From Pseudocoprococcus catus (GTDB taxonomy: Bacteria > Bacillota > Clostridia > Lachnospirales > Lachnospiraceae), in the NCBI RefSeq assembly GCF_019734885.1, contig NZ_JAAXCM010000028.1, positions 1-42,723 on the forward strand: a DNA stretch of 42,723 nucleotides. The letters run 5' to 3'. Both the position numbers and the translations under genes were made by a program. Below are positions 1 through 8,626 of this stretch, piece after piece. How positions within the stretch are numbered: position 1 is the first letter of the stretch; the number at the start of each line of letters is the position of its first letter. The notes under the pieces are model-generated. The model was not told the origin of the DNA. It saw only the letters and a list, made by a program, of their open reading frames with translations, and searched no databases.

Positions 1-215
1 AGTCTATTTTGATCAAACAGCATTCCATATAAAATTTCTTCTATTTCATCGCTATCAAAAAGTACCAATTGTCTTGCTAATGTTAACCTGACATCTATAT
101 TTTTGTCACTTGCAAGCATCGAAAGAATACTTATATTTTTTTTTACCGATTCATTATCCATATTTTCCAAACTATCAATAAACGTTATCTTTTCTCTAAT
201 ATTTTTAAATCTCAT
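1..215 (-). CDS. Partial gene at left edge, immunity-like helical-repeat protein
   Basis: The minus strand opens with an ATG at 213-215 preceded by AAGGTGAAA and stays open for 71 codons to the window edge, so the C-terminus is missing. The visible protein is helical. A segment around residues 30-60 has the leucine/alanine spacing of a HEAT/ARM-type repeat (DVRLTLARQLVLFD). It starts 10 bases after the stop of a Rhs-like toxin tail, the usual place for the cognate immunity gene in polymorphic toxin loci. The immunity role is inferred from position only; no family was identified. Confidence 0.55.
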   Translation of the reverse strand, partial: MRFKNIREKITFIDSLENMDNESVKKNISILSMLASDKNIDVRLTLARQLVLFDSDEIEEILYGMLFDQNR

Positions 216-225
216 TTTCACCTTA

Positions 226-456
226 TTAATAATGGCTTTTTCTTTTTTGTTTATTGCGCAACTCCCTAGCCTTTTCTCCCTTTTTATAACGTTGCCTTTC
301 TTTCGGAGATAATGACTTATCCCTTGCTCTTCTAGATACTTCCTTATCAGATAAATTTGCCACCCCTGAATCTCTTATGTTTTGCTTCCCACCTTTCGAT
401 TTTTTCAGAAACCTTTTTAGTAACTGTATAAGCCGTATATGATATGATTTTATATC
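226..456 (-). pseudogene. C-terminal tail of a Rhs/polymorphic toxin, orphan
   Basis: A minus-strand frame without a start codon runs from an in-frame TAG (457-459) to TAA at 226-228. It encodes a basic tail containing GKQNIRDSG and KEKAR/LRNKQKR-type runs, as seen at the ends of Rhs/CDI-type toxins (recalled from the family, not searched). A second overlapping frame (ending near 350) also looks protein-like, so a frameshift has probably occurred. No Rhs core precedes it; instead there is a large hairpin at 481-569. I read it as the displaced C-terminal tip of a swapped toxin module, followed by its immunity gene. Confidence 0.45.
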
Positions 457-480
457 CTAAATATTTGTTGTGACTATGTT

Positions 481-569
481 GTAAACGGTAGAACCTAAGT
501 ACCTTGAAAAATATCAGGCTGCTTCTGCAGCCATACTATTTTTCAAGGTACTTAGGTTCTACCGTTTAC
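481..569. repeat. 89-bp hairpin with perfect 32-bp arms
   Basis: Bases 481-512 are the exact reverse complement of 538-569. The 25-base loop holds a further GGCTGC/GCAGCC stem. It lies between two toxin/immunity remnants. The perfect arms and lack of a downstream T-run make a miniature mobile element or recombination scar more likely than a simple terminator, though it would stop transcription in either direction. Confidence 0.85.
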
Positions 570-625
570 CTTTCATTGGTCACAGAGTCTATTGTCTCTT
601 TTGTCATCCCTGCTTTTAATTTATA

Positions 626-1168
626 TTAAAAATTCTCTCTCCAAGGTGGTGTTTTCAATTCATCTCCTGATGTTTCTACATTCCATTCTCTTAATTTTTC
701 TGCCAAGACAGCTTCGTCTACCCGGCCAACAAAACTTCCATCCGCTTCAGGTTTAATGGACTTTTTTCCAACGGGTATCGCAAGTAGCAAATACGGATTA
801 ATAAATTGATAAATCCCCGGCGATATACCTTGTCCCTGTATATACTTAAATCTCGATAAAATAACTGCCTTTTTATAATTGCGATATCCATTATAATGAT
901 TAACACGTTTAGTATTAAAATCATTCCAGTCATAATTTTTTATTCTCTTCCCCCTTTTTACAATCACTCCATCCTTACTCAATATCAATATTTCATTAGC
1001 CACCGAGCACGCACGAAATATCACAAGTGCAATTGAAAACCAAAACATGTACATACCGTCATCAGGAAATATAATTCCCATTAGTATACACAAAATCCCT
1101 ATTGCTATACTTGAAACTACATCATCTTTATATGGTTTTACAACCAAGCTGTCTTTTTTCTCATCCAC
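626..1168 (-). CDS. Putative membrane immunity protein paired with Rhs tail
   Basis: The protein has 180 residues. A hydrophobic pair of helices spans about residues 18-60 (SIAIGILCILMGIIF, then MFWFSIALVIFRA), followed by a soluble domain with a WNDF segment near residue 80. The C-terminus EWNVE...PPWRENF matches that of the 2466-3125 gene (EWHVE...PPWKEKI). Both begin with a short charged stretch, then IIKP or VVKP, then the membrane pair, so the two are paralogues. It follows the Rhs remnant by 24 bases, which suggests it neutralises that toxin. The function is inferred from position and paralogy. Confidence 0.6.
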   Translation of the reverse strand: MDEKKDSLVVKPYKDDVVSSIAIGILCILMGIIFPDDGMYMFWFSIALVIFRACSVANEILILSKDGVIVKRGKRIKNYDWNDFNTKRVNHYNGYRNYKKAVILSRFKYIQGQGISPGIYQFINPYLLLAIPVGKKSIKPEADGSFVGRVDEAVLAEKLREWNVETSGDELKTPPWRENF

Positions 1169-1192
1169 AACATGTACCTCAATCTTTATATT

Positions 1193-2404
1193 TTATCGTA
1201 ACTTTTCCCATCTAGTATATAATTTTCCATGATATAAATATTTCCAAACATGATAAATATGTCCTCCTTTTCGTATCCACTTGTCAAATACTTTTCTTGG
1301 CCTCATATTTCTCATATAATTATTCTTTTTACTATTTCTATTCCTTGAAAAAATAGTACTTTTATGGCTAGATGATGCAGCTGTACTTATCGCAGAAGAC
1401 ATACCTGTGTATCCTGTATTAACTACTAAATCAATACTACCAGTAGCAAGAACATTCCCTGCCACTATCTTCCCTTCATCAACTAAAGGAAGTGAAGCTA
1501 AATCTCCAATCCCTGACGCTGAAAAAAGTGCTGCTATACCACCGCTTACTAATGATGCGCCCAAATTCGCACCACTCCGATAAGCTACTGCCCCTACATA
1601 AATACCATTTGCGGCTGCTCCAATGTATTTTCGCCAATCCCTATAACCACCACATATACCACCTACTGCACCAAGCACAGCTGCAACTGCGACATCCTTG
1701 ACACCAAATTCTTGTCCCATTGCCCGTGCAATGATAAAGGAGGCTGCCACATTAACAGCTGCCCCAAGCGCTGCACTGACTAGCCATGTAGCAATTTGAC
1801 CTTCTTCATCAACCTTTATAATCGGATTATTATCACAATATAAATACAAATTTTTATTAGACAGATTCGCATGAGTATCTATCAACACATCTTCATCATC
1901 TGCACTGATAAACCTGCAAATCTCCGGCTGATAATAACGACTCTTCAGATAATACATCCCTGTCTCATCATCATAGTAGTAGCCCTTATATCTGTAAGGA
2001 TTATCCTTACCAAGTGTATCTGCCATGCTGCCTGTGATGCTGATCAGTTTACCCCAGCTGTCATACCTGTAGTTTACTACAGCCCCGCCATTGGCGTCAA
2101 CCAGTCCTGTGATGCACATCAGACCATCCCGGATATAATAGTAATCCGCGCCCTTATATCGGATGGCCATCAGCTGGCCGCTGCCGTCATACAGGTAATG
2201 CTGCCATACGCCGTTCTTCTTCTTTGCCAGGATACTGCCGCCTGCTGTCAGGTATTCCGTTTTCACGTCGTTCACTATCTTAGATGTTCGGATGCCGGAT
2301 GCATCATAAGTATAGGCTGTTGTGCACTTGCTGCCATTTCTCTTAATAGATGACAAACGACCCAGTTTATCAAATGGCTTCTCGATTTCAGCCTTGAATT
2401 TATT
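1193..2404 (-). pseudogene. Rhs core C-terminal fragment with toxin tail
   Basis: This is an open frame of about 400 codons without its own start; an in-frame TAA (2405-2407) lies immediately upstream. It contains YD-repeat units (YDASGIRTS, YLYDGSGQLMAI, YRYDSWGKL) and the Rhs-associated core signature (YRYKGYYYDDETGMYYLKSRYY...CRFISAD). A glycine/alanine-rich linker follows, then a basic 40-residue tip ending WKYLYHGKLYTRWEKLR, which would be the toxin. An intact Rhs/wall-associated protein usually exceeds 1000 residues, so the N-terminal secretion and repeat part is lost. It is either an orphan cassette for recombination or a decayed gene. Confidence 0.8.
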
Positions 2405-2465
2405 TTAGGTTTATTTTTAACTCCGTAAATATGTACCCCGCTAAGAAACGGGGCATAAAAACATT

Positions 2466-3125
2466 TTAGATTTTCTCCTTCCAAGGCGGAATCTCCTCTG
2501 GTTTGTTATCCTCCAATTCAACATGCCATTCCGCCATCTTCTCCATAAAATTTTTTTCGTTTACCGTTAAATAATAAATGTCTTTTTCATCATTTTCTTT
2601 GTCTTCCTCATCAAAAAAAATATATATTATATTTAATGGTCTAAAAAAATGAATTAATTCTTCTATAAGGAGATCTCCTTGCCCAATCCCCCCAGAATAA
2701 CCGATATGTTCTGTAAACGGATTATTCCAACTCGAATTTTTCTTAATAATAGACGGAGAAAAAACCACACCTTTTCTTGACTTTCTGTCATATAGCTCAT
2801 ACTCTTTTTTCATATACACAATACGTTTCGTTTGCAGCTGCTCCCATGTATATTCTCTTTTAATTATATTTTTACACCAGGAAATACAACATCCTTCCTC
2901 ATTAAGTGAAACCGTTCCACCACTATGTATTGCTTTTACCAAAAAAGCAAAGCCTAATGCAATGTCTATAATAGCCAATAATATTTTATATGATGACTCC
3001 ACTTTATCTCCTGGAATCATCATTAACCACAATGCGGTAACTGTTATTATCCCTACAATTATTATTCCTTTTACTTCCGTTTTGTTTGGTTTTATAATCA
3101 TATCAATTTTTTCTTTTAAATACAT
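2466..3125 (-). CDS. Paralogous putative membrane immunity protein
   Basis: The ATG at 3125 was chosen because MYLKEKIDMIIKPNK then aligns with the start of the 626-1168 protein. No clear ribosome site is visible, and the frame is open up to 3239, so the start is uncertain. Two hydrophobic helices (GIIIVGIITVTALWLM and ILLAIIDIALGFAFLV) precede a soluble domain with WEQLQTKR, like WNDFNTKR of the paralogue. The C-terminus EWHVELE...PPWKEKI is shared. It sits upstream of the Rhs fragment. I infer an immunity protein left from an earlier toxin cassette. Confidence 0.55.
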   Translation of the reverse strand: MYLKEKIDMIIKPNKTEVKGIIIVGIITVTALWLMMIPGDKVESSYKILLAIIDIALGFAFLVKAIHSGGTVSLNEEGCCISWCKNIIKREYTWEQLQTKRIVYMKKEYELYDRKSRKGVVFSPSIIKKNSSWNNPFTEHIGYSGGIGQGDLLIEELIHFFRPLNIIYIFFDEEDKENDEKDIYYLTVNEKNFMEKMAEWHVELEDNKPEEIPPWKEKI

Positions 3126-3556
3126 CATAAATTTTAATATACTCAGCTTTAGTAGTGGTATTGCCACACTTAAATATACGTGGTCTACACATATTCCCCA
3201 ACTATCATTTCCACATGTTTGTACTGGCATTTCCATCACGTATGGATAAATTTTTATTGTTCCATTAGCTCCGCCTCCTATGCTTTGAAACTAGTTTGTG
3301 ATACTATTCTCATTTTAACACAGGAGGCTTTTTGACAGAATATGCCACTTTTTCGTTTAATTTATTCTCCTCAGCAAATCTTAGGGCTAGTCCCTTCATC
3401 TAGACAGTATTCCTTATTCTTTAACCTCTCTCCTACAACTTTTACGATCATTAAAGACTTACGCATATCTTCTATCATATATATCTACTCGTTCCGTATA
3501 TTTTTTTCCATTTTTTTCATAATCATAAATCAAAGTTCTTATACAAGTATACTATT
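3126..3556. other. Intergenic region between hydF and the Rhs remnants
   Basis: This stretch is AT-rich. The only structure I can support is a stem of GCCTCCT (3273-3279) with AGGAGGC (3322-3328), followed on the plus strand by TTTTTGA. Its 42-base loop makes it a weak terminator candidate. The plus-strand frame at 3342-3635 has unremarkable composition and overlaps hydF; I treat it as chance. Confidence 0.4.
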
Positions 3557-4771
3557 TTATTTTTCACTTTCCTGCAATTCCTCGGCCAGATATGGAAACA
3601 TACTGACAGACCTTTTCAGGATGCCCTGCATATAGGCAATGGCGATGCCGTAGTTAGTGATCGGCACATCCTGATCAACAGCACATTTCATCCGATAGCG
3701 GACCTCGCGCTCATTCAGCATACAGCCTCCGCAATGAATAATCAGTGCATATTTCGACAGATCTTCCGGAAATTCTCTGCCGGAACACAGCTCAATATTC
3801 AGCTTTTTGCCTGTATAATTCTTCAACCATCTCGGAATCTTGACACTGCCGATATCATCACACTGACGATGATGGGTGCAGCCCTCTGCGATCAGTACCG
3901 TATCTCCGTCCTTCAGATTCTCCACTGCGGCAATCCCTCGGACAGCTGTATCCAGAAGCCCCTTATGTCTGGCCATCAAAATAGAAAAAGATGTCAGCGG
4001 AATGGTTTCCGGTACATCCGCAGATACCTTTGCAAAAACCTGACTATCCGTGATAACAATGGCCGGCGGTTCTTTGAATTTCTCCAAAGTCTCCCTCAAT
4101 TCATATTCCTTGACACAGACAGCTGCGCCTTCCGCCTCCAGAATATCCCTGATAACCTGCTGCTGAGGCAGGATCAGACGTCCCTTCGGTGCCGCCTTGT
4201 CTATTGGAATAACAAGAACAGCCATATCTCCCGGATGCATCAGATCACCCACCAGCATCAGTTTGTTTTCTTCTGTCTTGCCGATGGCTGCAATCTTCTC
4301 TTTTAATGCTTCAATCTCTATCTTCTCTGTGGCACTGACATAAATTTCATTTTCTTTGGCTTCCGGGTGTTCCGGCCTCAAATCGCATTTATTCCAGACA
4401 AGCAGCCATGGAATCTCCTTCTGTCGAAAAATCTCGATCAATTCTCTGTCGCAGTCTTTCAGCCCCTCTGTACAATCCGCCACCAGCACAGCCACATCGG
4501 ATTTATTCAAAATCTGCCTGGTCTTTCGGATCCTCAATTCGCCAAGTGCGCCTTCATCATCAAAACCCGGAGTATCTATGATGACAACCGGTCCGATTGG
4601 AAGCAATTCCATTGCCTTGCTGACAGGGTCTGTTGTGGTTCCCCTTGTATCGGATACAACAGCCAGTTCCTGTCCTGTCACAGTATTGACCAGGCTGGAT
4701 TTCCCCGCATTTCTTCGTCCAAAAAAGCCTATATGTACACGTTCACCTGACGGTGTTTCATTCAGTCCCAT
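3557..4771 (-). CDS. hydF: HydF-type GTPase, [FeFe]-hydrogenase maturation scaffold
   Basis: HydF is the GTPase scaffold that receives the diiron subcluster made by the radical-SAM enzymes HydE and HydG and passes it to [FeFe]-hydrogenase. The 404 residues match the usual length. The N-terminal GTPase domain shows P-loop GRRNAGKSS (18-26), DTRGTT (41-46), DTPGF (66-70) and NKCD (127-130). The C-terminal cluster domain has C298-T-H300 and H346-C347-G-G-C350, which fits the family pattern CxH-x(44-53)-HCxxC. The start follows AAGGAGG by 7 bases. It is the last gene of the nitrogenase-like/hyp cluster, 18 bases after the small nitrogenase-like subunit. No hydE, hydG or hydrogenase gene lies in the window, so the usual partners are elsewhere or its client here differs. 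Confidence 0.93.
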   Translation of the reverse strand: MGLNETPSGERVHIGFFGRRNAGKSSLVNTVTGQELAVVSDTRGTTTDPVSKAMELLPIGPVVIIDTPGFDDEGALGELRIRKTRQILNKSDVAVLVADCTEGLKDCDRELIEIFRQKEIPWLLVWNKCDLRPEHPEAKENEIYVSATEKIEIEALKEKIAAIGKTEENKLMLVGDLMHPGDMAVLVIPIDKAAPKGRLILPQQQVIRDILEAEGAAVCVKEYELRETLEKFKEPPAIVITDSQVFAKVSADVPETIPLTSFSILMARHKGLLDTAVRGIAAVENLKDGDTVLIAEGCTHHRQCDDIGSVKIPRWLKNYTGKKLNIELCSGREFPEDLSKYALIIHCGGCMLNEREVRYRMKCAVDQDVPITNYGIAIAYMQGILKRSVSMFPYLAEELQESEK

Positions 4772-4789
4772 CTCTTGTCCTCCTTAAAC

Positions 4790-6103
4790 TCAAATGAGGT
4801 CGGCAAATCCCGGCATCTGCTTTATTTTCTTCAAATAGATTCTTCCCGAAAAAGCAATATGCGGCAATTCATAGAACTGCGCATCCTTTGGGCAGATCGG
4901 CCGATACAGCGGGTCCGCCGCAATGATTCCTGCATCCTTCAGCTTTTCTTCCATCATCTCTTCACCGCAGACAGCTTCATCTCCTGGAGCCAGCAATCCT
5001 TCTGTTTCTTCCAGCGGACACAATACACGAACGGATCTGCCATACTGAAGTTCAATGGCTGCCGCCAGAGATCCCATTGTCACCGGTTCACCGATCAACG
5101 TAATCTCCGCCTGGTGTCTTGTATTCTCCTCAGCCTTATTGGCATCTTGAAGATTCTCTGACACCTTTCTGCAGGCTGCATAAACAACATTGTCCGCAGG
5201 CTCCTGTGCTGCTTCTGTTTCGGACAAATGTCTCGTCTGCGCATTTTTTTCTATCTCTGACGCTGCAAAGCCCTTTGCACTGCTGACGGCCGCTTCCATT
5301 GCTTCTGACAATTTCTCCGTGAAACGGCCAACCGGTGCTCCAACCACATAAGGTGTACCGAATTTTCTCTGCAATACTTTGGCTGCCCGAAGCCCCACAG
5401 ATGAAACAACCACATTCACTGCTGCATCTGCAGATTTCGACAGCTGGTCCAAAGAATCTCCCATGGCCCACATGCTGTTGATCTGCCAGCCGTATTGCTC
5501 CAGACTATGCTTCATCGTTTCTGCATGATCAAGAGGCCCGAAATCCAGCGGCGTAACCCCCAGCAGATTCACCCGGCGATGATCCCTTTCATTTTCAATT
5601 CCTGCTTCAGCCTTGTCATTCCTGCAATCAGCCGGATAGAACCCCTCACACCTATCTTCATTTACAAAATGTTCTGCAATGGCTTCCAAAGCCATACCTG
5701 CCCCATGCACATAATCATGCATGCCGTTTGTAGGCACTGCAAAGGTCGGAATACCCGTATCCTGCTCTGTTACCTCTGCAATGGCCGGAAAATCCGTGCC
5801 GTTCATATAGGGGATCGGCGAACTGGCCAGGGCAATAAAGCGTGGTTTCAATTCGGATGCCGCTTCTTCGATATCATGGATAAACTTCTCATCATTTCCC
5901 ATGATCGCATCGATTTCTGTCAAACCTGAGATAAAGATCAGACTGTCCTCATCATACCATCTGATCTCATCATGGGTATTATACGTCGAATTGCATCCCG
6001 AAGGATCGTGCATCACTGTCATACCGCCCAATTCATAAAGGGCTGAACAGACGCCGGATACATCGGCTGTATAAATCGGTATTATTCGATATGCCTGTCT
6101 CAT
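4790..6103 (-). CDS. Nitrogenase component 1-like small subunit, module 1
   Basis: This is a member of the NifD/NifK/BchN-B superfamily, 437 residues from the ATG at 6103. That ATG overlaps the stop of the preceding gene as ATGA and is preferred to the ATG at 6124. The N-terminal part has LYELGGMTVMHDPSGC (C37), equivalent to the first-domain P-cluster cysteine, then FISGLTEIDAIMG (compare the IVFGG element of NifD). At the place of the second ligand (NifD CPxxLIGDD) it has SSPIPYMNGTD, so that cysteine is serine. A linker with low similarity lies around residues 265-340. No residues equivalent to the FeMo-cofactor Cys/His ligands were recognised. It should form a heterodimer with the 6100-7440 product, reduced by the adjacent NifH-like protein. 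The substrate is unknown. Confidence 0.82.
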   Translation of the reverse strand: MRQAYRIIPIYTADVSGVCSALYELGGMTVMHDPSGCNSTYNTHDEIRWYDEDSLIFISGLTEIDAIMGNDEKFIHDIEEAASELKPRFIALASSPIPYMNGTDFPAIAEVTEQDTGIPTFAVPTNGMHDYVHGAGMALEAIAEHFVNEDRCEGFYPADCRNDKAEAGIENERDHRRVNLLGVTPLDFGPLDHAETMKHSLEQYGWQINSMWAMGDSLDQLSKSADAAVNVVVSSVGLRAAKVLQRKFGTPYVVGAPVGRFTEKLSEAMEAAVSSAKGFAASEIEKNAQTRHLSETEAAQEPADNVVYAACRKVSENLQDANKAEENTRHQAEITLIGEPVTMGSLAAAIELQYGRSVRVLCPLEETEGLLAPGDEAVCGEEMMEEKLKDAGIIAADPLYRPICPKDAQFYELPHIAFSGRIYLKKIKQMPGFADLI

Positions 6104-7440
6104 ATGCAACTTTCGCACCCCCATCCTTTGCGGATCACAAGATCCGGTGTCTCTTTTTCTTCACGGGCTGCCTCAACCATCAGATGTGCCAGACGCCGGA
6201 TTCCGTCAAAGCCATACAAGCCCGCACCCTGTACCATGTTGACAAAATGTCTGCTGCCTGTAAACCAGGCCGCTTTCTGCCCCAATGCCAGCATCTCCCG
6301 CTCCGTTTTTCTCGGAAGGACACGCATTTTCACCTGCACAGTTGCAAGCAACATCAACTCAGGCGCATGCTGCTGAAGCCATTTGAAATCATTTTCCTCC
6401 TCAGGGCTGATGGCATCCAGATAAATCCGTTCTACATAAAAGCCATGGGAAATCAAAAGTCTTGCCAATCCCATAGGTCTCGGATGAAACGTCCCGTCTA
6501 TGGCGATCGGCCAGTCTCCAACTTCCAGAAGTGCCTCATGAAGTGCTGCTTCACAGCTCTCTTTTTCACCTTCATAATCCAGAACACCCAGAAGCTCCAT
6601 TGACTCTGATAATGCTTCCAGCTGCCCGATGATCTCATCATAATCAAAACAGGAAGGCATATACATAAATGGCCGCCCCAGTCTCTCTGCCGCCCATTCC
6701 GTACCGGCTTTTCCTGACGGATAACAGTTCAGCATCATCCGGCAGTCTGACAGAGAAAGATAATCTTCCCAGGACTCACAAACCGGGGACTCTTTAATCC
6801 GATAATCATTACATCTGAGCAATCTCTTGAGATCTGATGTCTCGTCCAGTGCAAAATCGCTGCCTAGGATAGATATTCTTCGCTGCCCTTCTTCTGTTAC
6901 TGTTCCTTTCTTCAAAGGATCATACATGGACAAACGCAGCTTTTGATCCGGTGTCAGACCACTCTTTCGCATGATCGGATCCATAAAACATCTGACAAAA
7001 CAGATTTCAGGAAATCGTTTTCCCAGTTCATCGTAGATTCTCTCAAGATCGCTGCCCAGGAAATGATGCAGACAAACTGTAAACAGAAAAACCGCTTTCG
7101 GCTTTTGTTCCAATCTCTCGATCACATCCGCCACACCTTCGATGGTAATATCTTCCAGATTGCCGTTCAGCAAATGCTCTTCCTTGAGGATAACAAAGGA
7201 AAAACGTTCCGCCTCATTCATCTCTGCCGCTGTTAAAACAACACCACGCATACAGTTATCGGCACAGACGTAGATCTGATGGGCCCCCGGCACCTGCATG
7301 CCGGTGTGAACGATATTCCATGTTCCATGTACCGGCGAATTAAATTCCAGTTCCGATGCAAATGGCGCCGGAAATTCCGCATCTTTGATGGCAGTCGCCG
7401 CTCCCTTTGGATCAACTGTTTCACCCAGTCTTTTCAACAT
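6100..7440 (-). CDS. Nitrogenase component 1-like large subunit, module 1
   Basis: The protein has 446 residues. The superfamily signature is C59-A-D-N-C63-MRG in the first domain and VC123LHHFLGSDLERI, which matches the NifD CPxxLIGDDIE ligand loop. Both P-cluster-type cysteine regions are therefore kept, unlike the partner subunit. Near the C-terminus, GLYGFDGIRRL is shared with the 14988-16292 paralogue (YGYAGVRRL). The protein ends in an unusual C442-E-S-C445-I tail that could bind metal or form a disulphide. It begins 14 bases after nifH-like 1 and overlaps the next gene by 4 bases, so the three are translationally coupled. It probably carries a [4Fe-4S]-type cluster at the subunit interface and acts as a reductase or scaffold. 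The substrate is unknown. Confidence 0.82.
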   Translation of the reverse strand: MLKRLGETVDPKGAATAIKDAEFPAPFASELEFNSPVHGTWNIVHTGMQVPGAHQIYVCADNCMRGVVLTAAEMNEAERFSFVILKEEHLLNGNLEDITIEGVADVIERLEQKPKAVFLFTVCLHHFLGSDLERIYDELGKRFPEICFVRCFMDPIMRKSGLTPDQKLRLSMYDPLKKGTVTEEGQRRISILGSDFALDETSDLKRLLRCNDYRIKESPVCESWEDYLSLSDCRMMLNCYPSGKAGTEWAAERLGRPFMYMPSCFDYDEIIGQLEALSESMELLGVLDYEGEKESCEAALHEALLEVGDWPIAIDGTFHPRPMGLARLLISHGFYVERIYLDAISPEEENDFKWLQQHAPELMLLATVQVKMRVLPRKTEREMLALGQKAAWFTGSRHFVNMVQGAGLYGFDGIRRLAHLMVEAAREEKETPDLVIRKGWGCESCI

Positions 7441-7454
7441 AAAACGGCCTCCTT

Positions 7455-8216
7455 CTATTCTCTCTCTTCACACACAGCCAGTATCTGCTCCGCCAGTTTC
7501 CTGTACTCATCTGCCATTTCACTGTCAGGAAAAGCCTCCAGAAGGATCTGCTGCTGCTCCTCCGCCAGAAGTACCTGTTCACTGCGGGATAAAGTACCCA
7601 CTACAGATGTCTTAAAATCATGTGCCAGTTCCGCCACTTTTTCGTCTTCACGCTTAACGTTTCTGCGATTAAGGATCAAGCCTCCCAGAGATGCATAGCC
7701 TCTGTTTTTGAAGTTGTCGATGGCCATGGCAATATTGGCCGCAGCATGGATAGACATATTTTCCCCTGAAGTAACGATAAATACTTTATCCGCATAGCCT
7801 TTTCGCATCGGCATGGTAAAGCCGCCGCAGACAACATCCCCAAGAACATCATAAAGCACAACATCCGGCTGATAAACCTCATAGGCTCCCTTTTCCTTCA
7901 GCTTCTCCAGTGCCGTGATAATACCGCGTCCGGCACAGCCCATCCCCGGTGTCGGGCCACCTGCTTCCACACAGACGACGCCGCCGAATCCGATGCGAAC
8001 CATATCTTCTAATTCAAAATCATTTTTGCGCTGATTCACCAGCTCCAGTACAGTCGGTACGGCTTCACCATGTCTCAGCTGCATGGTTGAATCCGCCTTC
8101 GGGTCACAGCCGATCTGCATAACTTTCAGCCCTTTTTCCGCTAATGCGGCAGCCACATTCGAAACAGTGGTTGATTTGCCGATACCGCCTTTTCCATATA
8201 CAGCAATCTTAATCAT
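7455..8216 (-). CDS. NifH-like ATPase/iron protein, module 1
   Basis: The 253-residue product belongs to the NifH/BchL/ChlL family of homodimeric ATP-driven electron donors. It shows P-loop [10 protein letters not shown] (7-16), GCDPKADST, and both bridging [4Fe-4S] cysteines: C94 in GMGCAGRGI and C130 in [11 protein letters not shown]. It is therefore probably redox-competent. It is shorter than true NifH (about 270-290 residues). The ATG follows GGAGAAG. Gene order nifH - large subunit - small subunit repeats exactly in the second module at 13948-17090, suggesting duplication of a whole reductase operon. Because NifB/E/N and FeMo-cofactor ligands are absent, nitrogen fixation is unlikely. 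Confidence 0.93.
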   Translation of the reverse strand: MIKIAVYGKGGIGKSTTVSNVAAALAEKGLKVMQIGCDPKADSTMQLRHGEAVPTVLELVNQRKNDFELEDMVRIGFGGVVCVEAGGPTPGMGCAGRGIITALEKLKEKGAYEVYQPDVVLYDVLGDVVCGGFTMPMRKGYADKVFIVTSGENMSIHAAANIAMAIDNFKNRGYASLGGLILNRRNVKREDEKVAELAHDFKTSVVGTLSRSEQVLLAEEQQQILLEAFPDSEMADEYRKLAEQILAVCEERE

Positions 8217-8270
8217 TCTATCTTCTCCGCTTTCATTGCGCTGTTTAAAACTTTTGTATAAACTACGGTT

Positions 8271-8543
8271 CTAATTCTCTTTTGAAACAACATTGGAATA
8301 CGCCGTTTTGACGGATACGCCTTTCAGCCGGCCGATTTTGCCGGACAACGTACTGATGATATCCTGCGGCGCATCGATTGCAATGCTGATAATACTGATC
8401 CCTTTGTCACGATAAGGGATTCCCATGCGTCCGATAATATATTTGGCTGCACCGTGTAAAAGTTCATTCACTTCCTGTGCCGCACTGCCATCTTCTATAA
8501 TAATCGCAATGACTGCCACTCTCGTTTCCATTTTTTTCTCCAT
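8271..8543 (-). CDS. TM1266-type ACT-like protein of iron-only hydrogenase systems
   Basis: This 90-residue protein has an alternating beta-alpha ACT-like pattern: METRVAVIAIIIEDG, a helix EVNELLHGAAKYIIGRMGIPY, ISIISIAIDAP, and a second helix ISTLSGKIGRLKGV. This is the make-up of the TM1266 family, usually annotated as a putative regulator of [FeFe]-hydrogenase systems and often found with hyd genes; its molecular role is not settled. The start follows GGAG by 5 bases. It sits between hypE and nifH-like 1 in the same transcript direction. With hydF, it is the second [FeFe]-type marker in a hyp/nif-like operon. Confidence 0.82.
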   Translation of the reverse strand: MEKKMETRVAVIAIIIEDGSAAQEVNELLHGAAKYIIGRMGIPYRDKGISIISIAIDAPQDIISTLSGKIGRLKGVSVKTAYSNVVSKEN

Positions 8544-8626
8544 ATTGACTCCATTTAGTCGGCTATGACCAGATCAAAAATCTGACCCTCCGTCCGAATT
8601 TTCAATCACTCGCCGATCAGTGACTG

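Noticed and set aside
103-312. A 69-residue hydrophobic plus-strand frame
   Set aside because: It overlaps the better-supported minus-strand immunity-like gene and toxin tail, has no ribosome site, and its phenylalanine/leucine richness reflects AT-rich antisense.
481-569. CRISPR repeat or array
   Set aside because: It is a single hairpin with no repeated unit or spacers; no CRISPR array was seen anywhere in the window.
3342-3635. A plus-strand frame of 97 codons downstream of hydF
   Set aside because: It overlaps the 3' end of hydF on the other strand, has no convincing ribosome site and no recognisable domain.
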